Below are positions 24,434 through 34,997 of a stretch of DNA of 64,000 nucleotides, piece by piece. The notes beneath the pieces are model-generated. The model did not search any database, was not told where the DNA came from, and saw nothing but the letters and a program-made list of their open reading frames with translations. Made by a program: the position numbers and the translations under genes. This DNA is from Chrysomallon squamiferum (lineage: Eukaryota; Mollusca; Gastropoda; Neomphalida; Peltospiridae): positions 12,533,660-12,597,659 of the forward strand of contig CM022676.1 in the NCBI GenBank assembly GCA_012295275.1, written 5' to 3'. Every line of letters begins with the position of its first letter. Positions within the stretch are counted from its first letter, which is position 1.

Positions 24434-24510
24434 TTGTTATTTATTATCTGATAATGAATAGGGAATGATAATGGCAATTTTGGAAAATGGAAGTCAATAA
24501 ATAATATTAC

Positions 24511-24609
24511 CTGAACAGGGTCTGTTATCTGACACCTTCAACTTTTTATACGCAGGTGCATCACGTGATTGTAGACACTCGTACTGAGTTGTAGGTATTT
24601 GAGAATGTT
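24511..24609 (-). CDS. gene 2 tail exon with ITAM-spaced YxxL pair
   Basis: 99 bases, phase 1-1, acceptor TTTATAG, donor GTAATA. The frame reads EHSQIPTTQYECLQS, then RDAPAYKKLKVSDNRPCS. YECL and YKKL are separated by seven residues, which meets the YxxL-x(6-8)-YxxL spacing of an ITAM; the upstream acidic residue of the classical motif is absent. This suggests coupling to SH2-domain kinases, an inference from motif only. Gene 1 has lost this exon by a deletion of about 0.5 kb. A further terminal exon with a stop was not found. Confidence 0.65.
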
Positions 24610-25600
24610 CTATAAATTTAGTAATATTTCTATGAAATATTTATAAACATTTTGAAAATAAGATCGTTTCTTGGATTCAATTATTTTTCTAGAAAATATT
24701 TATTACAGAAATTGTTATCGGAATTTGGGGAAAAAATATTAGGCGTTTATTTTGATTCATTTTATATCTTGCAGTTTCTCTGAATTTAAGACAACTACTG
24801 TATATAAAACAAACCTAATAATGTTCTTTCAGTCTTTTTGAAACTTAACTAAAAAAAAAAAAAAAAAAAAAAAACAGAGATGATAAATCGATTTGTTTCT
24901 GATCAGTTACTTCTGAAAATATGTCCTAATTCTACTCAGGTGACATATAATGAAGAGCACTCATTGCTTAAATCACTGTTTAATACTTTGTTGTGTTCAA
25001 TAAATTATTTCGTTGAATGTTGACATTTGAAACTATAGAATATTTCATCACTGAAACCGAAACTTCGATAATCAGAAGAACAACGCAACAATTAAGAAGA
25101 TTTACCAGTCACTTTGTCAGGAGAAATAATATTAACGGCTCTATTAAGGGAAAATAATGTTTCAATATCGAACCGAATATATCAACAAATTTCAGTATGT
25201 CTCAATATTAAAACTCTATAACGAATCAATGAATAGAGAAAAACTTTGACGTCGATGTAGACAGTTTACATGTTACCTGTAATTCTTTGTATTGATTTTA
25301 CTGATTGACTGAATGCATTAATGGTTCATATTCTTCTGATAGCGAAATAAATGGGTGAATGCGTGACTCTGTGTAACCTAATGTCTCTATTTGTTTCTCG
25401 GGTCAGTGTAGAGGTCTATATTGCATATGAATAACTGCCGTCTGACTTTAACTTTCGTCATTCATCTTAACTTGTGTTTCAAAATCCAGATCAACTGAAT
25501 CGATTTAAGTATTAACAAGACACCTACTTTCGAATGGACGGTTTTCTAATAAAACTAAGATCAACAATAAATATTCAAAACACTGAATATCTTATCTTAC

Positions 25601-25650
25601 CTGAACGATCAGCAGTTTCCTGGATTGAATCTGTAGATACATCTTGATAT
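25601..25650 (-). CDS. gene 2 tail exon (YQDV)
   Basis: 50 bases, entered in phase 2 and left in phase 1, acceptor TTTCACAG, donor GTAAGA. It reads YQDVSTDSIQETADRS. YQDV is a YxxV-type SH2-binding candidate. It joins in frame to the exons at 25977 and 24511. Confidence 0.65.
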
Positions 25651-25976
25651 CTGTGAAACATAGAGAAAAAAACTAAAACTATGCTGCTGTACTTTTCGTG
25701 TATGTTTGTTCTTATTAGGAAGGAGACAATCACATAATTTATAGAAGCATTTTTATTAATGTAACAGTGTACATATGCTAATATCAGTTAATATATTCAG
25801 TCCGAATATAATTTTAGAGCAGCAGTTGCTTGAAACAGAAATAGTTATATAATAATTTTGCACTTTATACACATTGATGATATGTCAACAGCTGCTGTGG
25901 GTAATTTAGAAGAGATATGTCTCAGTATCATAAGTTATTACAGTAGTGTTCAGAAACATTTCAAAACAGTACTCAC

Positions 25977-26010
25977 GTATGCATTTCATTTTCATTTTTG
26001 CTTTCTGAAC
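25977..26010 (-). CDS. gene 2 juxtamembrane tail exon
   Basis: 34 bases, phase 1 to phase 2, acceptor CCTATAG, donor GTGAGT. In phase 1 it reads GSESKNENEMHT and continues into YQDV. The membrane exon before it now ends in phase 2 because of a two-base loss, so the native frame would be missed. Confidence 0.55.
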
Positions 26011-26283
26011 CTATAGGATATCAGCCAAATAAGTTACATTAAAATAATTTAAATTATATTTAAACAAACAAAAACTGAAAGAAACAAATTACACGCACAC
26101 ACACACAGCCACACAGACACAAAAATAAATTAATAAATTAATAAATTAACAACAATAAAAAAGAGATAATTAAAAAAAACAAAAAAACATTTAATTTAGA
26201 AACAATGAAATGAACTAAAATAAATTAGGAATATGCAAAACAACAAAATAATAACCAATGAGTGAGTCTAAAATGTAACTGAC

Positions 26284-26410
26284 CTCGGAGTGTAATATCT
26301 TCTCCTGAAGATGAGTAGAATAATTGTTTCAACAACGCAGATCAGAAGTATTCCTATTACACGACCAAGTCCAATTCCAGATCCTAGACATGCCGTGGCC
26401 GAAGACTGTG
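26284..26410 (-). pseudogene. gene 2 membrane exon with 2-base deletion
   Basis: 127 bases against 132 in gene 1. The frame TACLGSGIGLGRVIGILLI and a hydrophobic run match gene 1, but Arg and Glu now sit inside the membrane stretch. The border reads AGATATTACACTCCGAG where gene 1 has AGAGGTTACACAATCCGAG, two bases shorter. The exon therefore ends in phase 2 and would run into TGA in the next exon. Whether this is real or a sequencing error cannot be told here. Confidence 0.6.
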
Positions 26411-26656
26411 CTGCAGTAAACATAATAATACATTAAAAAAAATTAATTCATGTCATTTTCTTTATTCTCTTATATTTATTGATAATGATATTTCAAAACC
26501 AACACTAAATCAGTCAGGGAAATAACAATTACAACTCACTTTTAAAACAATAAACTAATACTTTAATTTAATCCCATTTACCTCTAGAAAGGTACGTAAC
26601 AAAACAGTTTTACTGAAATTTGAATCAAAGAATCCTAAACTATATGTTTTACTTAC

Positions 26657-26903
26657 TACAGTTTATTGTTGTTAAAGTGGTACAAACAGTCAAACAGTAA
26701 CGGCTGTCATTTTTATTTGCAGAAGAGTAAATTTTAAAGCTGTAGGAAGAATGTGTTTATCTGTTGATTATTCTTGTACCAGAAAACAGACGAGACTGGG
26801 TTGCTAGGTGACGTGACACATGTCAGAGAGACAAAACCTTCACTGACTTGTATTTTATCTTTGTGTGAACTGATGTTTAATAGTGTCACCTCTTTTACTT
26901 GTA
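26657..26903 (-). pseudogene. gene 2 chimeric exon: half Ig fused to half FN3
   Basis: The 5' part (26753-26903) matches the first half of the C2 Ig exon of gene 1 (VQVKEVTLLNISS, SLTCVTSPSNPVSSVFWYK). The 3' part (26657-26752) matches the end of the FN3 exon (FKIYSSANKNDSRYCLT). The about 3.65 kb of gene 1 that lies between, including four Ig exons, is missing. The two halves are in different frames and the Ig frame stops (INTFFLQL, then TAA) just past the junction. The gene 2 ectodomain is therefore broken. Confidence 0.75.
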
Positions 26904-27213
26904 CTGTAATCAATATATAAATAAATAAATAAAGAAACAAAGAAACAAAGAAATACATAAATAAATAAATAAATACATAAATTACTGTATCATACTTAAC
27001 GTGTATTAAAATATTATTTATTTATTTATTTATTTATTTATTGATATTCATTACAAAACCAAAATAAATATTTTAAATATTGAGTAACTTTATAAACGTA
27101 TATCAGTAATTCATTATATCTTATTGTGCATATATAAGAATTGGAGAAAGATATCTATATTTACTTCAACTAAGAAAAACACAGAATAGTTTGGATATTT
27201 AATCTTTACTTAC

Positions 27214-27397
27214 TTGGAAAGTTAATGGTACATATAAACTTGTTACAGACATCATTGTTAAAAGAGGGATGAATCAAGTGTATTGTAACATTAACTTTTC
27301 CTTGTACAGTTAAATAATTCATAGTCAGCCTGGCAACTGTTTTAACTTGTGGACTTGTACAACCATCACTGACTGTTGTAGTAACTGGCGTCAAATT
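27214..27397 (-). CDS. gene 2 split-Ig second half
   Basis: 184 bases, the same length as gene 1 exon 4, phase 0 to 1, acceptor TTTAAG, donor GTAAGT. It reads NLTPVTTTVSDGC and ends FICTINFP, with an open frame. It differs from gene 1 at scattered positions (for example Tyr to Cys in NDVCNKF), so it is an old duplicate, not a recent copy. Confidence 0.65.
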
Positions 27398-27808
27398 CTT
27401 AAATCATAAATAATATAATTTATAATAAATAAATTTAAAAAAGAATTATGTGAAAGAAAAAAAATTGATAATTATACATTATTCTGTAGTATACAAATTG
27501 ATATCATCAGTTAAAGTAAACACTTTCTGATATCATGTCTTATATATAAGTTTTCAATTTAAAAGCAGTGTTATAACATATAACTATTCCTAAAATATAA
27601 TAATTATTAATAAAACTTATTAACTAAACTTGATGATAATCCTTCATATATTTCAAACTATTTATAATAAAAAAAATTCTTCATACGAAATAATTTTCTT
27701 TTATTGTATCAAATCGTCATTTTTATAAATATTTCAGTTTTGGCATTAAATATCGAATATTCCCTTGATATCGGTTTGTTTGATTCCTATTCATGGACAC
27801 AAACTTAC

Positions 27809-27937
27809 CGCGTAAGTTTCGTCCACAAAATGCGAGGAAATGTTAACAGTTGGATAAGCACAGCCAGTCATTATGCTGGCTGTAAAATCTGTCTGAGAAT
27901 CAATGTCTGCCACATTTGGACTCGCATCATCTTTCAA
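27809..27937 (-). pseudogene. gene 2 split-Ig first half, 5' truncated
   Basis: It matches gene 1 exon 3 from the ADIDSQTDF region through AYPTVNIS and the donor GTAAGT. The SWYLSG segment is replaced by SSHFVDE, removing the core tryptophan. The first part of the exon and its acceptor are missing; similarity stops at about 27937. Confidence 0.55.
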
Positions 27938-28483
27938 GTAATTACAAAAGGTTATCTGCTATTAAATTTAATTCAAACGAAAATTATTTTGTTAGTAGTT
28001 GTACCAGTAGTAAAATAAAATAAAATATGTATAAAAACGATGAAATTAAATACGTATGAAATATTTATATGTTCTACAATTTGTCAGAATAAATATATAT
28101 AGCTTTATAGTTAAATCATTTAATTGAATTTTATCATGTTTGTAAATATTGAATTTATTACCTTTTTATGTTTTATTTCAGTTACAGAGTATATACGTAT
28201 TAGTGTATTACTGTTTATACAGCTCTGAGTGTAAGATTGCATGTGTGTTTTAGTGTATCTCTATGCTAATGAGTATATTTATTTTCTTGTGTTACAGAAA
28301 TGTATTCAATTTCAGTGGAAGCATCTTACAATGATCATCGAACCATTTCATTCATTTCCATATAATATTTATCACTCTTCTCTCTACTGATTTTAGTCTA
28401 ATCCAATCTGAAAGGTTTTCTTTCTTTCTACTAACATTGTCTTAACAAGCAGGCGGAATATTTTATATATATATATATATATA

Positions 28484-28570
28484 CAGTCGTACCTTGACTT
28501 ACGAGTTTAATTCGTTTCGTGACCGAGATCGTATCGAAAGATGGGGCACTCGTAAGTCGAGGTACCCTTG
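28484..28570. mobile_element. short Tigger/mariner-type MITE
   Basis: It starts CAGTCGTACCTTGACTTACG. The right end, read on the minus strand, has GGTACCTCGACTTACGAGT, giving about 17 bases of inverted repeat. The CAGTCGTACC start resembles Tigger/pogo-like ends as I know them. A TA run flanks it on the left and a CA microsatellite on the right. With 87 bases there is no room for a transposase. Confidence 0.6.
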
Positions 28571-28620
28571 CGCGCGCACACACACACACAAACAGACACA
28601 CACACACACACACACACACA
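28571..28620. repeat. (CG)(CA)n microsatellite
   Basis: GCGCGC followed by a CA run, directly after the MITE. Confidence 0.85.
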
Positions 28621-29016
28621 TTAATACATTTTAAGGTTTTATAATAAAAAAATGAATTCGTTTAATATTTATTTTGTAATTACAATTTTATAAAAACATT
28701 ATTGCTTGTATTTAATTATTAATCACCTTTTCATGATATACAATAAAAAGAAAATAATAATAATATCAATCATTATTAAGCATTGATAATTACTGAAGAA
28801 TGAAGTGTTACTATGGTATTTAATTACTATTAATACTACTACTACTAATAATAAAATATTATTTCTTTCGTTTACAGAAGAACAATTATAAGTGAAATAG
28901 TAATATCAGTTACATCTGTTGAACAGCAAAATGATATTATATATGTTATTTATCAATTACATATTTAGAAGAGAAAAATGGTATTATACTTTATAGTTGT
29001 GATTTATCTATTACAG

Positions 29017-29154
29017 CTTCAGAAGAACAGAATGGTTCTAGTTCTCTGCTTGGTGCAGCTGTAGGCGGAGCTGTTGGTTCTGTGACTGTCATTGTTGTCA
29101 TAGTGATACTTGTTTTTTTGCTTAGAAGACGTGGACCATTTTCAAACAAATCTG
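29017..29154 (+). CDS. gene 3 membrane exon
   Basis: 138 bases, phase 1-1, acceptor TATTACAG, donor GTATCT. It reads SEEQNGSSSLLGAAVGGAVG followed by a Val/Ile-rich run and LLRRRGPF. The layout matches the gene 1 membrane exon (Ser-rich linker, Gly-rich start, Arg stop) with little direct identity. Confidence 0.75.
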
Positions 29155-29770
29155 GTATCTTCTTAAACAATCTGCAAATTGTGATAAATTAAACAATAAT
29201 AGTAACTGTCTTGTAGGTTATTTTCTTCATTGTGAACCGTTCAATTATAATAATCTATACCTGAAGATTCTTACCTTTTAGCATAACGGTAAAATAAACA
29301 AAAAACAGACATAATATTTCACAAATATTACATGAAATTATGTTGTAGTATTAATATTTGTAGTACTTATACTAACAGCAGTAGTAGTGGTTGTTGCTGT
29401 TTTTGTAACAGTTCAGTATTTTCCTGAACACAATTCTAAATGTTGTAATGTTATGTCTATCAGTTTCTGATTTCTATTACCTTTACAGTTACGGAACATC
29501 CTAGTCCAGTTAGAGACCAAACATACGAAGGACTTCAACAACACAGAGAATACTCAAGAACTGAGATGTATGAAAATCTGAGACAAACTGGTACACATAA
29601 TTATATTTCTTAACCTGTAATGAAATCAGTGTTATTTTAGAGAGATTACATTTTATTTAAACGTTTAAAATTATTTCAGGTGCTGTAAATCAGGTCTGCA
29701 AGAAAGCAGAGAAGAACAACAATACACTAAACTGAACCTGTATGAAAATCTAAAGAAAAGTGACAAATGA
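29017..29770 (+). CDS. gene 3: receptor 3' half, membrane and tyrosine tail
   Basis: Three plus-strand exons join in phase: membrane exon 29017-29154, tail exon 29489-29590, last exon 29694-29770. Together they encode a linker, a hydrophobic segment of about 25 residues followed by RRRG, and a tail of about 65 residues with YEGL, YENL, YTKL and a second YENL. YENL also fits the YxN pattern bound by Grb2-type SH2 domains. AATAAA signals follow at 29886 and 29924. No signal peptide or Ig exon was found upstream on this strand; the opposite-strand gene 2 ends only about 1.1 kb away. It is either a broken gene or the end of a receptor separated from its ectodomain by rearrangement. Confidence 0.65.
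29489..29590 (+). CDS. gene 3 tail exon 1 (YEGL, YENL)
   Basis: 102 bases, phase 1-1, acceptor CTTTACAG, donor GTACAC. Key segments are DQTYEGLQQHREYS and TEMYENLRQT. The two YxxL motifs are 11 residues apart, longer than a classical ITAM. Confidence 0.75.
29694..29770 (+). CDS. gene 3 last exon (YTKL, YENL), two acceptors
   Basis: With the acceptor AAATCAG (29691-29693) the frame reads GLQESREEQQYTKLNLYENL and ends KKSDK, TGA at 29768. A stronger-looking acceptor TTATTTCAG lies 14 bases upstream (exon start 29680). Its use shifts the frame and gives a 17-residue end without tyrosines, stopping at 29733-29735. The repeat of YENL from the previous exon supports the downstream acceptor as the coding one. 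Confidence 0.65.
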
Positions 29771-29885
29771 TATTATTATAATGAAAGTAACTTTACATTG
29801 TGGATGTTTTTAATCAATATTATAGATACTGTATTATATCTGCTTACACTGATACTTCACGTTTTCTTTGAAAGAAGCTAAATTA

Positions 29886-29929
29886 AATAAACAGAAACTA
29901 ATTGTTTAACTGTGATATAATACAATAAA
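29886..29929 (+). terminator. polyadenylation signals of gene 3
   Basis: AATAAA occurs at 29886-29891 and again at 29924-29929, 116 and 154 bases after the stop codon of gene 3. Confidence 0.5.
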
Positions 29930-30390
29930 AGAAAATATTTTCTGGTGAAAAGAAACACCAATCGTGCCAGACGTTTTCTTGAAAACACAGTTCTAAGGAA
30001 TTGCTTTTGTAAATTGAAGATAAAGAGAGAATTCTAATATTATTATGAATAAAGGAATTGAAAATCAAATGTATAAGAAAAATAAATTCATATGTTGACT
30101 ATATCGTGTAGTCTCTCTTATTTCATACATTTTCACTTGAATACATAAAATAACAGACTGATTTCATTTTTCATTTATTTATTTATTAAGTAAATCAGCG
30201 TTTGTTCTATTTCGTAAATGTTGATTATATTTCTCGATATTTGATTTCAAAATAAATATCATGTTAAATTTGTTTTTACTTATCTCATGTTATACTCAAT
30301 AAATTATACTAAATGTTTTATAGAGTAACGTACATATTATTATCATTATTATTAGAATAAACTGAAACAATAACATTTGTTGTAAATTTC

Positions 30391-30398
30391 ATAATAAT

Positions 30399-30457
<59 letters not shown>

Positions 30458-30460
30458 GAG
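30391..30460. repeat. (TAA)n microsatellite
   Basis: A long pure TAA run. The frame through it is poly-isoleucine on the minus strand and is not a gene. Confidence 0.95.
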
Positions 30461-31712
30461 TAACAATAACAATAATAATAAAATAAAATAAATAAATAAA
30501 CAAAGACGAAGCCACATGTATACACACACAATACGAACAAGTAGCATACATCCAACATGTGAATTCCTTAGAAAATGGCTATGTTAAGTTAGGAATATCA
30601 ATCAAGTAAAAATGTCATAGCCCATTTAAGTATGTCTTCTAAGAATACGAAAAAATCTAAATGTGTTTCTTATATTTCGAATTTCTTAATGTTTTCTTTC
30701 TCGGTCGAAAATTAACTGTATCAGAAGAAAAAATACAGCGTCCACCATGCACGTCATCACAGAAGATTTAAACTGAGAACGAAGTTTGTTTTGCAGTCCA
30801 CACGTATTCACGTGCAGGAGAGATTTTTATCGATTAGATTTTCCATTAAAACGAGCTGAATAATAAATAAATAAATAATAATAATATTACAAAACCTAGG
30901 AATAAAAAAATATATATATATATTTTCCAATACAGATGTGTGTATGTCTATGTGTGTGTGAGCGCGCGCGCATTTCTATAAAACGAAAAACAAAAATTCG
31001 TATACTAATAAAAAGAAAAGAAAGGTATACACGTAAACAACACATATAAATTGCTAATTTCATAAAGAAAGATGTTGCTGTTCAAAGGTATGGAATTGCG
31101 ATTTTAGGAACAACACTTTTGAGAAGAATTAAACATCAAGTATTATTACAGTGTGCATTAGATGAAAAAATGAAACCTTTCGTTCTTAATAAACAAATAA
31201 AAACGCATTCACATATAAATACGCACACTACAAACAAGCACGTATACATGCAACATGTGGCCGGGAATTTTCATATTAATGGTGAAGAGCAAACCTCACA
31301 TTTGAATAAAACTGCGGTAATTAGTTATTCAAATTTTCTTGCGAACTTGTCACTTTGTCCTAACTAAATCACAGAAACAAATAATTTTTACAGCTTATGT
31401 CAAAAGAAGCCAAGTTCATCGTAAAAATTCCTAAAAGAGTAAAACATACAAAAACAAAATGTCCTCCAATAATAAATAAATTTAGTTCAAAAGATATTTC
31501 TTTATTCTTGAAAATCTATTGTTTGATTAATATTTTTATTTTCATTAACAAACTTTATTTACATTAGAAGGTAGCCTTGAGAAATGTAATGCAGACAACT
31601 GAAAGTAGATTCCTTAAAAAATGAATATGTTCATGTTGATTACTTTTTTGTATTTATTTATTTATTTAGTTATTTATTTTATTTTACTATTTTAAAATAT
31701 ATTTCTTAAGTT

Positions 31713-31716
<4 letters not shown>

Positions 31717-31752
<36 letters not shown>

Positions 31753-31756
31753 TCAG

Positions 31757-31850
<94 letters not shown>

Positions 31851-31883
31851 AATTTAAGACATATATATATATATATATATATG
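31717..31883. repeat. compound TA/CA/TA/GA/TA microsatellite
   Basis: Five dinucleotide blocks in succession, including about 28 GA units at 31787-31848. Confidence 0.95.
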
Positions 31884-32385
31884 CCTCATTTAGATAAATA
31901 ATAATTGTTGATGCAATAATCATAATTGGTATTTTAAAAATCAAAGTCAAGTCAATAAGTGAGTTGTCAAATTCTAGTGTAGTTATCAGACATACATTTT
32001 ATGTTGAGTAAAAATGTACTGTATGTGAGGAAATGGATTAAATTTAAATACATTTACTCTTGTGTGTAAGTTACAAATGAATCATTTTAAGTATCGTACA
32101 TAATGCTTCATCAGGTTATATATTAAAAATTTAAACTGAGACTGTATCCTAGTAATTCTGACCGAGGTCTAAACCCTCTTTGTAAAAAAAAAAAGAATTA
32201 ACAAAATATTTAAAACATTTTTATTCAATTAATAATTAATTAATATCCATCATATTCTTTATTATGTTTTATGAAATATTTGCATTTAAATCTGTTCCTA
32301 CCCTTGATAAGCAAGGCCCTGTATTTACTGAATTAATTTGTTTTATTTATTTATTTATTTTATTATTTGTTATTGTCCTTGTTAA

Positions 32386-32430
<45 letters not shown>

Positions 32431-32433
32431 TAT
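32386..32433. repeat. (ATT)n microsatellite
   Basis: An ATT run with one interruption. Confidence 0.9.
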
Positions 32434-33175
32434 TGTTGTTTTATTTGATTTTTTATTTAGTTTTTTATTCTAAAACACATTTTAGACATTTGACATGTTT
32501 TATCTACAAAATATTTCTAACCCAAGTCTTAGCCATACCCACAACCATAACTCTAAATATGTCACAAAATAAAGTCTAGGAAACAGAAAGGGAAACTATT
32601 TCTACTACTACTGCAACTACAAGTATTATACTACTAATAATAAATACATAAACAAAAAAGAAACAAAAAAGATTGAAACAACAAACTATTTTATTTTTCA
32701 TTTATTAAGAAAGGAAGAAAGATTATGTAGATAACAAATTCATTTTAATTTGATATTTATTCCATATTGTGATCATATTTTAATTTTTAATATATAAATG
32801 TAAAGCTTGAATAAGAAATAAAACTAAATTAAATTAAATTAAAAAAAGTTAAACAAATACTGAATAACATTTCTAAACTAAGTAAATGAAAAGAAAAAGT
32901 GCAAATTATAATTATTTTGTCATAAAAGCCAAAAATTGTAAAACGTTAGTACTTAAAGTAACTTCATATTAATTTAGTATTATTGTCATTATTATTATTA
33001 CTAGTATTATTTTATTATTATATTATTATTATTATTATTATTATATGGAGGGGAGATTAATGAGTAGAATAAAACAAATATATTACTAGCACTGATAAAA
33101 ATGAATAAATAAATAAAATAAAAGGAAAAGAAAAGCAAAATATATACATTTAGGATAGTTTCAAGAAAAAGGAAA

Positions 33176-33421
33176 TTAACGGTCTAAGGGGAATAACTCT
33201 AAAATATAATTTCGGAACAGTCACTTTGCTTGTACGTTTAATTAATTTTAATTTTCTCTTATTCCTTAATATTGGAATAAATGTAATTATTGAGTTCTTG
33301 TTTTCAGTATTTTTTAAAACGTAACTATGTTGTAATAGTATTAAATTTTGTAACATAGTTAACGAAAACAAGTAATCTGAAAAATCATTTTAGAGTTGTT
33401 CCTCTTAGACCATAACATTAA
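33176..33421. mobile_element. TTAA-flanked MITE with ~25-base inverted repeats
   Basis: The left end is TTAA then CGGTCTAAGGGGAATAACTC. The right end, read on the minus strand, is TTAA, TGTTAT, then GGTCTAAGAGGAACAACTC. TTAA on both sides suggests piggyBac-type insertion. A further right end (TAGAGTTATTCCTCTTAGAC then CGTTAA) sits at about 33723-33747 and matches the left end even better, so the true element may extend to 33747 or be nested. Confidence 0.5.
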
Positions 33422-33929
33422 TTTGTTTTCCATTTCATACAAAACCTAGGTATAAACAAATTATATTTTCAAATATAGGTCAGTGTGTGTGTGTGTATGT
33501 TTCTATGAACGGTAAAAACAAAAATTCATATACTAATAAAAATAAAATAAAGGTACGAATGTAAACAATAAATATAAATTACTAATAAATATAATAAATG
33601 TATATTCCTTCCTTTCGAAAAACTTACTTTAAACATTAAGTTTTCATATAATTTTACCTTTTTTATATTTTTAGCAATATTGTGTAAAATGGCCATTTCT
33701 GACTAGATCGCAATCCTAAAATAGAGTTATTCCTCTTAGACCGTTAAGTTACTAATTTATGGTATTGAATAAAAGTCCTTCTCTGATAATAGTTAATTTA
33801 TAATGATAAAAATAAAACGACGCCTATTATTCCAACAATATTTTAAAATGTCTTTTTAACAAATATATTGTATACAAAGTTTCTTTTACTCAGAAGCATT
33901 TTTTAAGCATTTTGCGGCATTTTTAAATA

Positions 33930-34313
33930 GAGTTATTTCCCTTATACCGTAAATTTGCTAAATTTGTCGACTTTTTATTTATTTATTTATTTATTATTAT
34001 TATTATTATTCCGTAAATATTTCATTAACCGCCTACATTATTAACAATAATTTCATTTTCTTCAGTTGTTTAATGCAACATTTTTATTATCGTAACATCC
34101 ACCGAGAAAAAAACAAAAACATTACACACACACACACACACACAATAAATAAATATTTCATATTAAACACAATTTATTTCTTTGTTTCTTTATTATACTG
34201 TTGAGTTATCCTGCTGAATAAGTCTAAAATTGGAACGTATTTTTATCTTTTTTAAGTATTATTTCCCTTATACCGTAAATTTGCTAAATTTGTTGACTTT
34301 TTATTTATTTATT

Positions 34314-34389
<76 letters not shown>

Positions 34390-34655
34390 CATAAATATTT
34401 CATTAATCGCCTACATTATTAACAATAATTTCATTTTCTTCAGTTGTTTAATGCAAATTTTTTATTTTCGTAACTTGAACCGTGAAAAAACAACAACCAT
34501 TAAACATTACACACACACACACACACACACACAATAAATAAATAAAATATATTAAACACAATTTATTTCTTTGTTTCTTTAATATACAGTTCAGTTATAC
34601 TGCTGAATTAAGTCTAAAATTAGAACGTATTTTTATCTTTTACATTTTACAGAAA
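33930..34655. repeat. tandem 0.33-kb repeat, two units
   Basis: Units at about 33930-34255 and 34256-34655 share TTATACCGTAAATTTGCTAA, a TTTA/TTA microsatellite, ATTTCATTAA(C/T)CGCCTAC, TCAGTTGTTTAATGCAA and a CA run. The (TTA)n part is much longer in the second unit. Both start with a diverged copy of the MITE end motif (ATTTCCCTTATACCG). Confidence 0.7.
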
Positions 34656-34817
34656 TATCTACTTTTTTTTCTTTCTGGTCCCTCATTGTAAGTGTAAACT
34701 GTGCGAGTCAAATGTCAAAATTAGGTGTTTCCCCGGTCTGCGTCCATCCAATCAGCGTCTCTGTTCGACATAGCAACTAGGAAGTTGATATTTTATTTTC
34801 TCATAAGGTGGCCTGAA

Positions 34818-34862
<45 letters not shown>

Positions 34863-34997
34863 TTGTTTTATTATTTACTATAATTTTTCTTAATATGGGC
34901 TTTATATAATATGTATCTGTCTCACTCGCTCTCTCTTTTCCCCCCGTCCTCTTTCTATTTCTTTTCCAAATATTAGAGAGAGAGAGAGAGAGAGAGA

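Larger units (their letters stand above)
24511..27937 (-). pseudogene. gene 2: truncated tandem paralogue of gene 1
   Basis: Same orientation and exon order as gene 1: split Ig (27809-27937 and 27214-27397), chimeric Ig/FN3 exon (26657-26903), membrane exon (26284-26410), tail exons (25977-26010, 25601-25650, 24511-24609). The 5' part (signal peptide, IgV) is cut off near 27.94 kb. Lesions are the 5' truncation, a large internal deletion with frame loss, and a two-base deletion in the membrane exon. The tail exons keep the native frame, so they may have been lost recently or still be used through another promoter. No alternative first exon was seen upstream. Confidence 0.65.
30000..34990. other. 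repeat-rich stretch without recognised gene
   Basis: No exon was supported here. It holds TAA, ATT, TA/CA/GA and TTTA microsatellites and TTAA-flanked inverted-repeat elements. A dispersed direct repeat lies at 30.89-31.04 and 33.44-33.60 kb (both begin ACAAAACCTAGG and contain ATACTAATAAAAA). A 0.33-kb tandem repeat lies at 33.93-34.64 kb. The 82-residue plus frame at 31.1 kb shows no domain and lies beside simple repeats. Confidence 0.6.

Noticed and set aside
31119-31367. 82-codon plus-strand frame
   Set aside because: No domain, no signal peptide, no splice partner, and a dispersed repeat is nearby; kept as non-coding.
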